Assembly: GCA_024710925.1 (NCBI GenBank)
Contig: JANJTW010000023.1
Span: forward strand, 1 to 36,254
DNA: 36,254 nt
Source of the DNA: Rhodocyclaceae bacterium
GTDB lineage: Bacteria > Pseudomonadota > Gammaproteobacteria > Burkholderiales > Rhodocyclaceae
Reading direction: 5' to 3'
The notes beneath the pieces are model-generated. The model did no database searches. It was not told the DNA's origin and saw only the letters and a list, made by a program, of their open reading frames with translations. Positions 21,639-32,402 of this stretch are shown here, piece after piece. Position numbers and translations under genes: made by a program. Numbering within the stretch: the stretch's first letter is position 1; each line of letters opens with the position of its first letter.

Positions 21639-22541
21639 TCAGCGCCCACCCTTCCTGAACACGTAGAAGAGATTCGGCTCGCTGACCAGATACAGCGTGC
21701 CGGCATCGTCCATCGCCACGCCCTCGGCCTGCGGCACGCTTTCCTTGAGGCCGTGGCTGCCGCGCGACAGCGACAGCGTGCTGATCGGCCGGCCAGCGGT
21801 GTCGAGTTCGACGACCAGCCGCGATTCGTCGGAAAGCGCCAGCAGGTGGCCGGTACGGCGGTCGTACTGCAGGCTGGAAACGTCGCGGACGAAGAGGCGG
21901 CGGTCGCGCTTCGGGTCGTCGCTGACGTCGATGGCGAAGTCCTGTTCCGGCCCCATGGCCGGGAAGCCGCGGATCTCGTAGATGCGCACCGGCTTTTCCT
22001 TGGCGACGAACAGGCGGCCGCCGTCCGGGTCCCAGGCCAGCCCCTCGAAGCCGAGGTTGCCGCTGCGCCCGATGCCGAGCGACAGGTGCTTGCTGTCGGC
22101 GGCGTCGAGGCGCTGCGTGTCGTCGTCGACGCGCACCTTGTACAGGCGCTGGCGGCGCTCGTCGCTGATCACGTAGAGGCCGCGGCTGATGTATTCGACG
22201 GCCTCGGTGTCGCCGAAGCCGACGAGCGGGATGCGGCGCAGGATGGCGCCGGCCAGCGACAGCTCGATCAGTTCGGTGTCCTGGTTGGTGACGGTGAACA
22301 GCGTCTTCCGGTCCGGGTCGTAGGTCAGCGCCGAAACGTTCTCGACGCCGGGCAGCGGCCGTCCCTCGACGACGACGTCGTAGGCCGGCAACCACAGCGA
22401 GCGCTGCTGCCATTCGGTCCCCATGCGCCAGGCGTTGAAGGCGAACCAGCCACGTTCGAACAGGCGGAGGTGCTGGCCAACCGCCACCGCGCCGAGCAGG
22501 ACGACGACGGCGACGGTGCGCAGGACGGGTTGGCGGATCAT
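21639..22541 (-). CDS. YjiK / SdiA-regulated family beta-propeller protein
   Basis: A 300-aa protein with an N-terminal hydrophobic anchor (TVAVVVLLGAVAV) and a repeat-rich body. Blocks such as VSALTYDPDRKTLFTVTNQD, VGFGDTEAVEYISRGLYVISDE and GFEGLAWDPDGGRLFVAKE match the SdiA-regulated (YjiK, PF06977-type) family, predicted to be a six-bladed beta-propeller. The protein is probably periplasmic and tethered. Its function is not known; some propellers in this class bind calcium or sugars. The gene begins 43 bases after selD on the same strand, so they are likely co-transcribed. Confidence 0.85.
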   Translation of the reverse strand: MIRQPVLRTVAVVVLLGAVAVGQHLRLFERGWFAFNAWRMGTEWQQRSLWLPAYDVVVEGRPLPGVENVSALTYDPDRKTLFTVTNQDTELIELSLAGAILRRIPLVGFGDTEAVEYISRGLYVISDERRQRLYKVRVDDDTQRLDAADSKHLSLGIGRSGNLGFEGLAWDPDGGRLFVAKEKPVRIYEIRGFPAMGPEQDFAIDVSDDPKRDRRLFVRDVSSLQYDRRTGHLLALSDESRLVVELDTAGRPISTLSLSRGSHGLKESVPQAEGVAMDDAGTLYLVSEPNLFYVFRKGGR

Positions 22542-22584
22542 GGCCGACAGGATGGCGACAGGGCGGCGCCGCGGGCGGCGGCGC

Positions 22585-23640
22585 TCAGCCGACGACGACG
22601 CGCGGCAGGCCGTCGATCACCTCGCCGACCACCGTCGCGTGGTCGAAGCCCTGCTGCAGGAAGATCGACAGTACCTCGGTGACGACCTCGGGCGCGCAGG
22701 AGACGAGCAGGCCGCCGCTGGTCTGCGGGTCGGCGAGGAGCATGCGCTCGGCCTCGCCGAGGCGGTCGGCGACGGTGAGCAGGTTGCCGTAGCTCTGCAG
22801 GTTGCGCGTCGAGGCGCCGGTGACGAAGCCCCGGCGGGCGTAGTCGAGCGCGTTCGGCAGCAGCGGCAGCGCGTCGAAACGCAGCGTCGCCGCCACCTGC
22901 GAGGCCTTGCAGATTTCCAGCAGGTGGCCGGCCAGCCCGAAGCCGGTGACGTCGGTCATCGCGTGCACGCCGTCGAGGCAGGCGAGCGCCGGCCCCGGCG
23001 TGTTGAGCTGCGTCGTCGAGGCGATCATCGCCGCGTAGTCGTGCTCCGTCAGATCGCCCTTCTTGAAGGCCGCGGAGTGGATGCCGACGCCGAGCGCCTT
23101 GCCGAGGATCAGCTTGTCGCCGGGGCGCGCGCCGACGTTGCGCTTGACGTGGTCCGGGCGCACCAGGCCAATGGCGACGAGGCCGTAGATCGGCTCCGGC
23201 GAGTCGATGGTGTGGCCGCCGGCGATCGGAATGCGCGCCTGGGCGCAGACCGATTCGCCGCCTTCGAGGATGCGCCGGATGGTGTCGGTGTCGAGCTTGT
23301 TCACCGGCATGCCGACGATGGCCAAGGCGAACAGCGGCGTACCGCCCATCGCATAGATGTCGGAAATGGCGTTGGTGGCGGCGATGCGGCCGAAGTCGAA
23401 GGGATCGTCGACCACCGGCATGAAGAAGTCGGTGGTGGCGACGATGGCCTGCGTGTCGTTGAGCTGCCAGACGGCGGCGTCGTCGGCGGTCTCGATGCCG
23501 ACCAGCAGCTGCGGCGGCATCAGCGGCGCCGCCGACTTGGCGAGAATCCGTTCGAGCACGCCGGGGGCGATCTTGCAGCCGCAGCCGCCGCCGTGCGCGA
23601 GCTGGGTGAGGCGGACGGGGGAAGTCGTGCTGTCGGTCAT
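22585..23640 (-). CDS. selD: Selenide, water dikinase
   Basis: A 351-aa enzyme that makes selenophosphate from selenide and ATP, the selenium donor for selenocysteine and selenouridine in tRNA. The N-terminal GGGCGCK (C20 and K23) corresponds to the catalytic Cys17 and Lys20 of E. coli SelD; cysteine, not selenocysteine, is used. ATDFFMPVVDDPFDFG, NAISDIYAMGGTPLFALAI and GGHTIDSPEPIYG are the ATP-binding and dimer-interface signatures. Length is normal (about 347 aa). No selA, selB or mnmH is in view, so its partner genes are elsewhere. The start has no obvious binding site but fits the family. Confidence 0.96.
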   Translation of the reverse strand: MTDSTTSPVRLTQLAHGGGCGCKIAPGVLERILAKSAAPLMPPQLLVGIETADDAAVWQLNDTQAIVATTDFFMPVVDDPFDFGRIAATNAISDIYAMGGTPLFALAIVGMPVNKLDTDTIRRILEGGESVCAQARIPIAGGHTIDSPEPIYGLVAIGLVRPDHVKRNVGARPGDKLILGKALGVGIHSAAFKKGDLTEHDYAAMIASTTQLNTPGPALACLDGVHAMTDVTGFGLAGHLLEICKASQVAATLRFDALPLLPNALDYARRGFVTGASTRNLQSYGNLLTVADRLGEAERMLLADPQTSGGLLVSCAPEVVTEVLSIFLQQGFDHATVVGEVIDGLPRVVVG

Positions 23641-23739
23641 GGTCGTGGCGCCGGAAAGGAAAGCCGCGATCTTAGCAGAGGCCGGCGACGCCGCTCGGGC
23701 GCCCCCGGTGACGTTCGTCGCGGCGCGCGAAACGACCGC

Positions 23740-23946
23740 TCAGGCGGCGTCGAACCCGGCGTCCTCGATCGCCGCGCGCAGCGCGGCCGGCGCGACCTGC
23801 GCCGGATCGTAGGCGACGCGCGCCTCGCCCGCTTCGAGCGACACCGTCACCGCGCCAACGCCGGGCAGTGCCTGCAGCACGCCGCCGACGTTCTTCACGC
23901 AGCCCTGGCAGCTCATGCCGCCGACCTTGATCACGACCTGTTCCAT
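23740..23946 (-). CDS. copZ: Copper chaperone CopZ-like (heavy-metal-associated domain)
   Basis: A 68-aa single HMA domain with the metal-binding motif GGMSCQGC (cysteines 13 and 16). The fold pattern (KNVGGVLQALPGVGAVTVSLEAGEARVAYDP) is standard for Atx1/CopZ-type copper(I) carriers. It would hand copper to the CopA ATPase encoded two genes upstream in the same operon. GGAG lies about eight bases before the ATG. It follows the large GGDEF-EAL gene by 33 bases. Confidence 0.9.
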   Translation of the reverse strand: MEQVVIKVGGMSCQGCVKNVGGVLQALPGVGAVTVSLEAGEARVAYDPAQVAPAALRAAIEDAGFDAA

Positions 23947-23979
23947 GTCCGTTTCTCCCGAAAAGATGAGGCGCGCCGC

Positions 23980-26900
23980 TCAGGCGACGACGAAGGGCTG
24001 TGCGGCCAGGAGGCGGGCGAAGGCCTCGGCCGGCAGCGGCTTGCTGAAATGGTAGCCCTGCACTGCGTGGCAGCCCTGGCGGCGCAGCATCTCCAGCTGC
24101 TCCGCTTCCTCGACGCCCTCGGCGATGACCTGCAGGCGCAGGCTCTGCCCCATCGAGATGACGGTGCTGGCAATGGCCCAGTCGTCGGCATCGGTAACGA
24201 TGTCGCGGACAAAGCTGCGGTCGATCTTCAGCTTGTCGATCGGGAAGCGCTTCAGGTACGAGAGGCTGGAATAGCCGGTGCCGAAGTCGTCGATGGCCAG
24301 CTGCACGCCCATCACCGACAGCTTCCTGAGCGCCTGCACGGTGGCCTCGGCGTCCTCCATGACGATGCTCTCGGTCAGTTCCAGTTCGAGGTGCTCGGCG
24401 GGCAGGCCGGTGAGCTGCAGGATGCCGGCGACGGCCTCCTCGAAGCGCTGCTGGCGGAACTGCGCCGACGACAGATTGACGGCGACGGTGATCGGCGGCA
24501 GACCGGCATTGCGCCAGGTCGCCGCCTGCCGGCAGGCCTCCTTCAGCACCCAGGCACCGATCGGCACGATCAGCCCGCAGGCCTCGGCGATGGGGATGAA
24601 CTTGGCCGGCGGAATCATGCCGAGCTGCGGGTGCTGCCAGCGCACCAGCGCCTCGGCGCCGACGATGCGGCCGCCGGCGAGCTCGACCTGCGGCTGGTAG
24701 TGCAGCACCAGTTCGCGCCGTTCGAGCGCGACGCGCAGGCTGTTCTCCAGCATCAGCCGTTCGAGGGCCGCCTCGTTCATCTCGCGGGCGAAGAACTGGT
24801 AGGCGTTGCGGCCGCTCTCCTTGGCCCGGTACATGGCCGTGTCGGCATGCTTGAGCAGGGTCTGGAAGTCGCGCCCGTCCTGCGGGTACAGGCTGACGCC
24901 GATCGACGGCGTCACCGTCAGCTGGTGGCCGTCGGTGACGAAGGGCTGCGACACCGCCTTGAGGATCTTGCGGGCGACGCCGGCGGCACCCTCGATGCTG
25001 CTCTCGGCGCAGACGACGACGAACTCGTCGCCGCCCAGCCGCGCCAGCGTGTCGGTGCGCCGCACGCAGCGGCTCATGCGCTGCGCCACCTCGCAGAGCA
25101 GCTGGTCGCCGGTGAAATGGCCGAGCGAATCGTTGATCGTCTTGAAGTGGTCGAGGTCGATGAACAGCAGCGCCGCCAGCGAGCCTTCGCGCTCGGCCTG
25201 CGCCAGCACCTGGTCGACGCGGTCGTGCAGCAGCGTGCGGTTGGGCAGGCGGGTCAGCGGGTCGTAGTAGGCGAGCTGGCGGATGCGCGCCTCGGCGGCG
25301 TGGCGCTCGGAGATGTCGGTCGAGATACCGATGTAGTTGATGATCCGGCCCTCGCTGTCGCGGTAGGCGCTGATCGTCAGCCAGGCCGGAAAGACCTCGC
25401 CGTTCTTGCGCCGGTTCCACAGCTCGCCCTGCCAGACGCCGTCGCGATCGATCGTCGCCCACATCGCCGCGTAGAACTCCGGCGGCTGCCGGCCGGAACT
25501 GAGGAAACCGGGCGTGCGCCCGATCGCCTCGTCGGCGGTGTAGCCGGTGATGCGCGTGAAGGCCGGATTGACGGCGACAAGGAGACGGTTCTCGTCGGTG
25601 ATCAGGATCACCTCCTCGCCGACGTCGAAGACGCGCTGCGCCAGGCGCAGGCGCTCCTCGGCCCGGCGCCGCGCCGAGATGTCGCGGAAGATCGCCTGCA
25701 GCTGCTTCTTGCCGCCGGACTCGATGACGCTGGTGCTGACCTCGACCGGAATGTCCTCGCCGTCGGCGTTGCGGATGCGCATTTCCTCCGGCGCGCCGCC
25801 GCCGACGGTGATATGCCGGCGCAGCTCGGCCTCGTGGCTGGCCCGCCGGTCGGGCGGGAAGATCTCCACCGAGGGCAGGCGCAGCAGTTTCTCGCGCGGG
25901 CGGCGCAGCAGCGTCTCGGCGGCGACGTTGGCTTCGACGATGAGGCCGGCCTCGCCGTCGATGACGATGATCGCGTCCTGCGCCGACTCGAAGAGCGCGC
26001 GGTAGCGGTTGCGCGACTCGCCGATCTGGTCCTCGACGAGGCGCTGCGCGGTGAGGTCGAAGACCGTGCCGACCGAGGCCGGCGCACCGGAGAAGCTGGC
26101 CGGCACGCCCATGATGGCGATCGGAAACTGGCTGCCGTCCTTGCGCACGCCGGTGACTTCATACGGGAAGCCGGGCTCGCCGGCGGCGCGCCGGCGCATC
26201 TGGTCGCGCAGCCAGTCGTGCTGCTCGGGCACGACGACGTCGAGTGGCCCCATGCCGGCCAGCAGCTCCGCCTCGCTGTAGCCGAAATACGCCGCCAGCC
26301 GCGGGTTCACGTAGACGAAGCGCGAGTCCTGCAGCATGAAGATGCCGACCTGCGCCGCGCGCATGATGCCGCTGTACTTGGCCTCGCTCTCGCGCAGCGC
26401 CTGCTCCTGCAGGATGCGCGCCGAGATGTCGCGCTGGATGCCGAAGACGCCGAGCACCCGCCCGGCATCGTCGACGTCGGCGAGGAGCTGCATCTCGACC
26501 CAGGCCGGCGGCGCCGCCGCCGGCGCCAGCTCGATCGTGGCCAGTTGCCCCGTCGCCGCCAGGCAGTCGGCGAGCGCCTGCCGCCAGGCCGCCGGCGAGC
26601 GCGCCGGCACGGCCAGCGGGTCGGCGCCGGTGAGCGCCGCCGCGGTCAACCCGCACTGCGCGGCGAAGGCTTCGTTCACGCGCAGGAAGCGCAGCGCTTC
26701 GGGCTGCCCGGCGGCGACCGCGCGCGGCAGCGGCTCGGGGAAACGCAGCGCGAAGCAGCCGTCGAGCGACTGCGCAAAGAAATCGCCGAGGAGGCGCGTC
26801 GATTCCTGCAGCGAGGCCTCGGCCGCACGGCGCTCGCTGACGTCGGTGGTGATGCCGAAGACGGCGAGCGGCCGGCCGTCGGCGTCGGCCTCGACCGTCG

Positions 26901-27255
26901 TCGCGTCGCGGAACCAGGCCAGCTGCCCGTCCGGCAGGCGCAGCCGGTATTCGATCTGCGTGCGCGTCCGCTGTCCGGGCGCCGCCGCCGCCAGCGCGGC
27001 GAAATGCGCGATGCAGCGCGCGTAGTCGTCGACCGGCATGCGCTCGCGCAGCACCGCCAGGCCGCGCCGATGCAGTTCGTCGAGCGGCGCGCCGAGCACC
27101 TGCTCGGCGCCGGCGCTGACGTAGTCGTAGGCGTCGCTGCGCAGGTTGGCGCGATAGACGATGTGCTCGGTGCAGCCGAGAATCTCGCGCAGCATTTCCT
27201 TCCCGTCGGCCAAGGACGACTCCCCTTCCAATCGATGCGATCCGTCCGTCGTCAC
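23980..27255 (-). CDS. Multi-PAS GGDEF-EAL cyclic-di-GMP protein
   Basis: A 1091-aa cytoplasmic sensor-effector with no membrane helix. About five PAS domains occupy residues 20-650 (for example [19 protein letters not shown] and [19 protein letters not shown]), several ending in the DISxRxxAE linker. A GGDEF domain follows with an intact [11 protein letters not shown] (about residue 740), so diguanylate cyclase activity is possible. The EAL domain has [41 protein letters not shown] and EGVE, all consistent with phosphodiesterase activity. The GTG start overlaps the copA stop (GTGA) with GGAG seven bases before it, so it is coupled to copA. A c-di-GMP enzyme inside a copper operon is uncommon and suggests that copper or redox signals reach c-di-GMP. 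Confidence 0.95.
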   Translation of the reverse strand: MTTDGSHRLEGESSLADGKEMLREILGCTEHIVYRANLRSDAYDYVSAGAEQVLGAPLDELHRRGLAVLRERMPVDDYARCIAHFAALAAAAPGQRTRTQIEYRLRLPDGQLAWFRDATTVEADADGRPLAVFGITTDVSERRAAEASLQESTRLLGDFFAQSLDGCFALRFPEPLPRAVAAGQPEALRFLRVNEAFAAQCGLTAAALTGADPLAVPARSPAAWRQALADCLAATGQLATIELAPAAAPPAWVEMQLLADVDDAGRVLGVFGIQRDISARILQEQALRESEAKYSGIMRAAQVGIFMLQDSRFVYVNPRLAAYFGYSEAELLAGMGPLDVVVPEQHDWLRDQMRRRAAGEPGFPYEVTGVRKDGSQFPIAIMGVPASFSGAPASVGTVFDLTAQRLVEDQIGESRNRYRALFESAQDAIIVIDGEAGLIVEANVAAETLLRRPREKLLRLPSVEIFPPDRRASHEAELRRHITVGGGAPEEMRIRNADGEDIPVEVSTSVIESGGKKQLQAIFRDISARRRAEERLRLAQRVFDVGEEVILITDENRLLVAVNPAFTRITGYTADEAIGRTPGFLSSGRQPPEFYAAMWATIDRDGVWQGELWNRRKNGEVFPAWLTISAYRDSEGRIINYIGISTDISERHAAEARIRQLAYYDPLTRLPNRTLLHDRVDQVLAQAEREGSLAALLFIDLDHFKTINDSLGHFTGDQLLCEVAQRMSRCVRRTDTLARLGGDEFVVVCAESSIEGAAGVARKILKAVSQPFVTDGHQLTVTPSIGVSLYPQDGRDFQTLLKHADTAMYRAKESGRNAYQFFAREMNEAALERLMLENSLRVALERRELVLHYQPQVELAGGRIVGAEALVRWQHPQLGMIPPAKFIPIAEACGLIVPIGAWVLKEACRQAATWRNAGLPPITVAVNLSSAQFRQQRFEEAVAGILQLTGLPAEHLELELTESIVMEDAEATVQALRKLSVMGVQLAIDDFGTGYSSLSYLKRFPIDKLKIDRSFVRDIVTDADDWAIASTVISMGQSLRLQVIAEGVEEAEQLEMLRRQGCHAVQGYHFSKPLPAEAFARLLAAQPFVVA

Positions 27256-29687
27256 CTTCCGCTCCCGGCCCGGCGCGGCCGCCAGCGTTTCAGCAACAGC
27301 GAGTTCGACACCACCGAGACCGAACTCAGCGCCATCGCCGCCCCGGCGACGACCGGGTTGAGCAGGCCGAAGGCCGCGAGCGGGATGCCAAGCACATTGT
27401 AGATGAAGGCGAAGAACAGGTTCTGCCGGATCTTGCCGAGCGTCGCCCGCGACAGCAGGATGGCGTCGGCGACGCCGGCGAGGTCGGCGCCGATCAGCGT
27501 CAGGTCGGCGGCCTCGATCGCCGCGTCGGAGCCGGCGCCAATGGCGAAGCCGACGTCGGCGGCGGCGAGCGCCGGCGCGTCGTTGATGCCGTCACCGACC
27601 ATCGCCACGCCGCGGCCGCCCTCCTTCAGCGCGTTGACCTCGGCCGCCTTGTCGCCGGGCAGGATGCCGGCGCGGAATTCGTCGATGCCGGCGGCGCGGG
27701 CGACGGCCGCCGCCGTCACCACGTTGTCGCCGGTCAGCATCACCACGCGCAGGCCCATCGCGCGCAGGCGCGCCACCGCCGCCGGCGAGGTCGGCCGCAG
27801 CGGATCGGCGACGGCCAGCAGCGCCAGCGGCCGGCCGCCCTCGGCGAGGACGACGACGGTCTTGCCCTCGCCCTGCAGGCGGCGCACGGCGTCGGCGGCG
27901 ACGCCGTCGGCGCCGGTCGCCGGCAGGTTCTCGCCGGCCCATTCCGGCGAGCCGAGGCGCAGCGCGCGCCCGTCCACCGTGCCTTCGACGCCCTGCCCGG
28001 GGACGGCGCGGAAATCGGCGACGGCGGGCAGCGCCAGCCCGTCGGCGGCGGCCCGGTCGAGCACGGCGCGCGCCAGCGGGTGCTCGGAGCCGCGTTCGAG
28101 CGCGGCGGCGAGGCCGAGCGCGGTCGCCGCGTCGATGCCGGCGACGGCGAGGTCGGTCACTTCCGGCGCGCCGCGCGTCAGCGTGCCGGTCTTGTCGAGG
28201 GCGACGACGCCGAGGCGCTCGGAGCGTTCCAGCGCCTCGGCGTTCCTGACCAGGATGCCGGCGCGCGCGCCCTGCCCGGTGCCGACCATGATCGCCGTCG
28301 GCGTCGCCAGCCCGAGCGCGCACGGGCAGGCGATGACCAGCACGGCGACGGCGCTGACCAGCGCCTCGGCCGGATCGCCGGCGAGCAGCCACCAGCCGGC
28401 GAAGGTGAGGATGGCGATGACGCAGACGGTCGGCACGAAGACCGCCGAGATGCGGTCGGCGAGCTTCTGCACCGGCGCCTTCGATCCCTGCGCCTCGGCC
28501 ACCAGGCGGATGATGCCGGCCAGCAGCGTGTGTTCGCCGACGCCGGTGGCGCGGCAGCGCAGCTGGCCGAGCTCGTTCGCCGTCGCCGCGAAGACGCGGT
28601 CGCCGGCGGCCTTGGCCACCGGCATGCTCTCGCCGGTGAGCATCGCTTCATTGACGCTGGAGGCGCCGTCGAGCACCGTGCCGTCGACCGGCACGCTCTC
28701 GCCGGGACGGACGACGAAGACGTCGCCGGGCAGCAGCGTGTCGGCCGCCACCTCGACCAGCGCGCCGTCGCGCTCGATGCGCGCGGTGCGCGGCCGCAGC
28801 CGGATCAGCGCCTCGATCGCCGCCGTCGTGCCGGCCTTGGCGCGCGCTTCCAGCAGCTTGCCCATCAGCACCAGCGTGATGACCGCCGCCGAAGCCTCGA
28901 AATAGACGTGCAGGTGGTCGAGGCCGAAGACCGTGACCGCCGCCGAGAAGCCCCAGGCCATGCTCGTGCCGAGCGCCACCAGCACGTCCATGTTGGCGCC
29001 GCTGAGACCGCCGCCGCGCAGCGCCTTCCAGGCGCCGTCGTAGAAGCGCCGGCCGATCCAGAACTGTACCGGCGTCGCCAGCACGAGCTGCAGCCAGCGC
29101 GGGATCGGCTCGGCCATGTGCGCGCCGCCGTGTTCGCCGTCGCCGAACATCCAGAACATCTGCAACACCAGCGGCAGCGTCAGCGCCGCGGCGATCCAGA
29201 AGCGGCGCTTCTCGATGCGCCAGGCTTCGGCGCGGCGCGCCTTCTCCTCATCGCGCGAGCGGTCGTCGGCGAGGCGCGCGGAAAAGCCGGCCTTCTCGAT
29301 GGCGGCGACGAGGTCGGCGGGCGTCGTCCGGCCGGGCACGAAGCGCACGCGGGCACGTTCGGCGGCAAGGTTCACGCTCGCCTCGACGCCGTCGAGCCGG
29401 CGCAGCACCTTCTCGATGCGCGCCGCGCAGGCGGCGCAGGTCATGCCGCCGACGGCCAGCTCGACGGTCTGCGGCGGCACCGTGAAGCCGGCGCGCTCGA
29501 TCGCCGCGACCACCGCCGCCGGCCCGGTCTCGTCGCCGGCGAGACGCACCTGCGCGCGCTCGGCGGCGAGGTTCACGCTCGCCTCGACGCCAGGCAGGCG
29601 GTTGAGCACCTTCTCGATGCGCGTCGCGCAGGCGGCGCAGGTCATGCCGCCGATCGGCAGGTCGAACTGGCGTGCGGGTCCGCTCAT
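27252..29687 (-). CDS. copA: Copper(I)-translocating P-type ATPase
   Basis: An 811-aa inner-membrane pump that exports Cu(I) at the cost of ATP. Two N-terminal HMA domains have GGMTCAAC (C17/C20 and C84/C87). Landmarks follow in order: TGES (351-354), the CPC transport motif (454-456), DKTGT with phosphorylated D498, HP (536-537) and GDGINDAP (698-705). FIYN and [13 protein letters not shown] near the end are Cu(I)-ATPase signatures. These features place it as CopA and not as FixI/CcoI, although the nearby DsbD-like, hemN and fnr genes recall a cbb3-oxidase neighbourhood. It starts four bases after uspA and is coupled to the GGDEF-EAL gene. Confidence 0.96.
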   Translation of the reverse strand: MSGPARQFDLPIGGMTCAACATRIEKVLNRLPGVEASVNLAAERAQVRLAGDETGPAAVVAAIERAGFTVPPQTVELAVGGMTCAACAARIEKVLRRLDGVEASVNLAAERARVRFVPGRTTPADLVAAIEKAGFSARLADDRSRDEEKARRAEAWRIEKRRFWIAAALTLPLVLQMFWMFGDGEHGGAHMAEPIPRWLQLVLATPVQFWIGRRFYDGAWKALRGGGLSGANMDVLVALGTSMAWGFSAAVTVFGLDHLHVYFEASAAVITLVLMGKLLEARAKAGTTAAIEALIRLRPRTARIERDGALVEVAADTLLPGDVFVVRPGESVPVDGTVLDGASSVNEAMLTGESMPVAKAAGDRVFAATANELGQLRCRATGVGEHTLLAGIIRLVAEAQGSKAPVQKLADRISAVFVPTVCVIAILTFAGWWLLAGDPAEALVSAVAVLVIACPCALGLATPTAIMVGTGQGARAGILVRNAEALERSERLGVVALDKTGTLTRGAPEVTDLAVAGIDAATALGLAAALERGSEHPLARAVLDRAAADGLALPAVADFRAVPGQGVEGTVDGRALRLGSPEWAGENLPATGADGVAADAVRRLQGEGKTVVVLAEGGRPLALLAVADPLRPTSPAAVARLRAMGLRVVMLTGDNVVTAAAVARAAGIDEFRAGILPGDKAAEVNALKEGGRGVAMVGDGINDAPALAAADVGFAIGAGSDAAIEAADLTLIGADLAGVADAILLSRATLGKIRQNLFFAFIYNVLGIPLAAFGLLNPVVAGAAMALSSVSVVSNSLLLKRWRPRRAGSGR

Positions 29688-29691
29688 CGAC

Positions 29692-30117
29692 TCACTTCAC
29701 CAGCAGCACCGGGCACGGCGCCAGGCGCAGCACCTGGTGCGCGACCGAGCCGAGGACGGCGTCGGCGAGCGCGCCGCGGCCGACATTGCCGAGGATGAGT
29801 TCGCTGCAGGCAAGCTCGCCGGCGACACGGGCGATGACCTCGGCCGGGCTGCCGACGTGGATGTGCCGGGTATAGGCGACGCCGGCGTCGGCGAGCAGGC
29901 GCTCGGCGTCGGCCAGGTGCGGCAGGCTCTCCTCGCGGTAATAGCGTTCGAGGCTGTCGTGGCCGATGAATTCCTGCACCCGGCCGACCGGAATCGGCGG
30001 GTGCACGTAGAGCAGATGCACGGCCGGCCGCTCGCGCCAGCGATCGAGGCGGGCGATCAGGTGCGCGACGGCGCGGGCCGAGCTTGCGGAACCGTCGACG
30101 GCAAGCAGTACGTTCAT
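29692..30117 (-). CDS. Universal stress protein, UspA family
   Basis: A 141-aa cytoplasmic Usp protein. The start [17 protein letters not shown] is canonical, and [21 protein letters not shown] contains the G-2x-G-9x-G-S motif of the ATP-binding class. The end APCPVLLVK is the usual C-terminus. I chose the ATG at 30117 over the longer listed start because family members begin there and a GGGGA site lies about five bases upstream. It heads the copA operon, four bases ahead of copA. UspA genes near copA and fnr are often induced on oxygen limitation, but no FNR box was seen here. Confidence 0.92.
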   Translation of the reverse strand: MNVLLAVDGSASSARAVAHLIARLDRWRERPAVHLLYVHPPIPVGRVQEFIGHDSLERYYREESLPHLADAERLLADAGVAYTRHIHVGSPAEVIARVAGELACSELILGNVGRGALADAVLGSVAHQVLRLAPCPVLLVK

Positions 30118-30186
30118 GTCGTTCCCCATCCGTTGGGCGGTCCGCGCAAGCATGGCGGCCGCCGCGTTCAGTGTTGCCATGCCGGC

Positions 30187-30858
30187 TCAGGCGCTCTGGG
30201 CGAGGCGCCAGACACCGAGCAGACCCCAGACGCCGAAGCCGGCCACCAGCGTGCCCGCCGCCGCGCGCAGCAACGGCCGCTGCACGATGGCGCGCAGGCG
30301 CGCCAGCAGGAAGCCGGCGAGCAGCAGGTTGGGCAGCGTGCCGGCGCCGAAGGCGAGCATCAGCAGGCCACCGCGCAGCGCCGAACCGGAGGTCAGCGCC
30401 GTCGCCAGCGCGCTGTAGACCAGCCCGCACGGCAACCAGCCCCAGAGCAGCCCGAGCGGAAAGGCGCGGGCCGGCGTCGTCGCCGGCAGGAAGCGGCGCG
30501 TCAGCGGCTGCAGGCGTCGCCACAGATTCTGACCGAGGCGCTCGACGAAGGCCAGCGCGCGCGTGACGCCGACGAGGTAGAGGCCGAGCGCGACGAGCAT
30601 AAGGTTGGCGGCGACAGCGAGCGCAAGGCGCAGCGGCAGCTGCCCGGAGAGCGCCAGCGAGAGGCCGCCGAGGGCGCCGACGAGGGCGCCGGCGACGGCG
30701 TAGGAGGCGATGCGGCCGAGGTTGTAGGCAAGATGCAGCGACAGCCGCGGCGGTCCGCCCATCGACAGCGCGCCGACGATGCCGCCGCACATGCCGACGC
30801 AGTGCGTGCCGCCGAGCAGGCCGACGAGGAACAGCGCGAGATAACCGGAATCGGGCAC
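30187..30858 (-). CDS. TauE/SafE - DsbD_2-type membrane protein
   Basis: A 223-aa polytopic protein with about six helices. The start LFLVGLLGGTHCVGMCGGIVGAL has cysteines 20 and 24, and the second half-repeat has LLWGWLPCGLVYSAL. This paired-cysteine architecture is typical of the DsbD_2/UreH-like group, often listed as sulfite exporter TauE/SafE. Genes of this type commonly sit between cytochrome cbb3 assembly genes and hemN/fnr in betaproteobacteria, and a role in copper or electron transfer across the membrane is suspected. The start is GTG without a clear binding site. It lies between hemN and the copper operon, all on the minus strand. Confidence 0.83.
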   Translation of the reverse strand: MPDSGYLALFLVGLLGGTHCVGMCGGIVGALSMGGPPRLSLHLAYNLGRIASYAVAGALVGALGGLSLALSGQLPLRLALAVAANLMLVALGLYLVGVTRALAFVERLGQNLWRRLQPLTRRFLPATTPARAFPLGLLWGWLPCGLVYSALATALTSGSALRGGLLMLAFGAGTLPNLLLAGFLLARLRAIVQRPLLRAAAGTLVAGFGVWGLLGVWRLAQSA

Positions 30859-30952
30859 GGAAAGGCTAGGGGTCGGGGGTGACGGCCGACGGACGGCCGC
30901 GGATCATGTTTCCCCGCATTTTACCCCAGCCCCGGTGCCGGGGCGCCGTGAC

Positions 30953-32347
30953 TCAGATCACCTTGGAGTAGCGCGTGCGCTGCCGGTCGGCGCGCAGGTA
31001 GCGGTCGAAGACCATCGAGATGGCGCGCACCAGCATGCGTCCGGGCGGCAGCACGGTGATCCACTTGTCGTCGACCTTGACCAGCCCGGCCGCCTGGAAT
31101 TCCTTGAGGTCTTCGAGTTCGGCGGCGAAGTACTTGCGGAAGTCGATCAGGTGGGCGATCTCGATCGATTCGAGCGACAGCTCGAAGTGGCACATCAGCG
31201 CCTGGATGATCGCCCGGCGCAGGATGTCGTCGGCGGAGAGCTCGATGCCGCGATAGACCGGCAGGATGCCGGCGTCGAGGCGGTCGTAGTACTCGTCGAG
31301 CGTCTTCACGTTCTGCTCGTAGGTCGGCCCGACCTTGCCGATGGCCGAGATGCCGAAGGCCAGCAGGTCGCAGTCGGCGTAGGTCGAGTAGCCCTGGAAG
31401 TTGCGGTGCAGGCGCCCCTGGCGCTGGGCGACGGCAAGCTCGTCGTCGGGCTTGGCGAAGTGGTCCATGCCGATGAAGACGTAGCCGGCCTCGGTCAGCT
31501 TGCGGATGGCCAGCGACAGGATCTGCATCTTGGCGTCGGGCGACGGCAGGTCGACGTCGGCGATACGGCGCTGCGGCTTGAACAGGCTCGGCAGGTGGGC
31601 GTAGTTGTAGATCGACAGGCGGTCCGGGTCCATCGCCAGCACGCGTTCGAGCGTGCGGTTGAAGCCCATCACCGTCTGGAACGGCAGGCCGTAGATCAGG
31701 TCGACCGAGACCGATTTGAAGCCGCTGCCGCGCGCGGCACGGATCACAGTCTCCGTCTCCTCGACGGTCTGGATGCGGTTGACCGCCTGCTGCACGCGCT
31801 CGTCGAAGTCCTGCACGCCGAGGCTCATGCGGTTGAAGCCGAGTTCGCCGAGCAGCTGCACGGTCGCCACGTCCACCTTGCGCGGATCGACCTCGATCGA
31901 ATATTCGCCGCCGTCGAGCAGGCGGAAGTGCTTGCGGGTCGCCCCCATCAGCTGCCGCATCTCGTCGTGCGAGAGGAAGGTCGGCGTGCCGCCGCCCCAG
32001 TGCAGCTGGATCACGTCGTGATCGCCGTCGAGGTACTCGCTCTGCAGCGCCAGCTCCTTGGCCAGGTACTTCAGGTACTTGGCCGAGCGCCCGTGATCCT
32101 TGGTGATGATCTTGTTGCAGGCGCAGTAATAGCAGATGGTGTTACAGAAGGGGATGTGAAAGTATAATGAGAGCGGTCGGCTGATGCCGCCGATGTTGCG
32201 CTTGCCCAGCCACAGTTTGTAGGCTTCCGCGTCGAAGGCCTCGACGAAGCGGTCCGCCGTCGGATACGACGTATAGCGGGGACCGTTGATGTCGAAGCGC
32301 CGGAGGATCTGCGGGTCGAAGACGAGGTTGGGTGTGGCGAAGTTCAT
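30953..32347 (-). CDS. hemN: Oxygen-independent coproporphyrinogen III oxidase
   Basis: A 464-aa radical-SAM enzyme that converts coproporphyrinogen III to protoporphyrinogen IX without oxygen, in haem biosynthesis. The radical-SAM cluster motif is CNTICYYCAC (C68, C72, C75, with the HemN-specific extra C77). The block NGPRYTSYPTADRF, LHWGGGTPTFL and the GLPFQT stretch are HemN-type and distinguish it from HemW. I chose the ATG at 32347 to match the family N-terminus; the 23-residue extension in the ORF track would cover the FNR box. It is divergent from fnr. The promoter is probably FNR-activated, giving haem synthesis under anoxia. Confidence 0.96.
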   Translation of the reverse strand: MNFATPNLVFDPQILRRFDINGPRYTSYPTADRFVEAFDAEAYKLWLGKRNIGGISRPLSLYFHIPFCNTICYYCACNKIITKDHGRSAKYLKYLAKELALQSEYLDGDHDVIQLHWGGGTPTFLSHDEMRQLMGATRKHFRLLDGGEYSIEVDPRKVDVATVQLLGELGFNRMSLGVQDFDERVQQAVNRIQTVEETETVIRAARGSGFKSVSVDLIYGLPFQTVMGFNRTLERVLAMDPDRLSIYNYAHLPSLFKPQRRIADVDLPSPDAKMQILSLAIRKLTEAGYVFIGMDHFAKPDDELAVAQRQGRLHRNFQGYSTYADCDLLAFGISAIGKVGPTYEQNVKTLDEYYDRLDAGILPVYRGIELSADDILRRAIIQALMCHFELSLESIEIAHLIDFRKYFAAELEDLKEFQAAGLVKVDDKWITVLPPGRMLVRAISMVFDRYLRADRQRTRYSKVI

Positions 32348-32402
32348 TGGATGCAAGCAGTACGTGTGCGGCGGATTATCATGGAGGCCGTAAACGCGCA
32401 CG

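Noticed and set aside
22423-27402. 1659-aa plus-strand ORF
   Set aside because: It lies antisense to selD, copZ and the GGDEF-EAL gene, which all have clear motifs. Long open shadow frames are expected at this GC content, and its product is low-complexity, rich in arginine, glycine and histidine.
27252-29687. FixI/CcoI cytochrome oxidase assembly ATPase
   Set aside because: Proximity to a DsbD-like gene, hemN and fnr suggested it, but two HMA domains, the CPC motif and the [13 protein letters not shown] end point to CopA, and no cco or fix genes are in view.
30929-30944. Terminator for hemN
   Set aside because: GCCCCGGTGCCGGGGC is a perfect dyad near the hemN stop, but no T-run follows on the minus strand and the next gene lies close behind, so I did not list it as a terminator.
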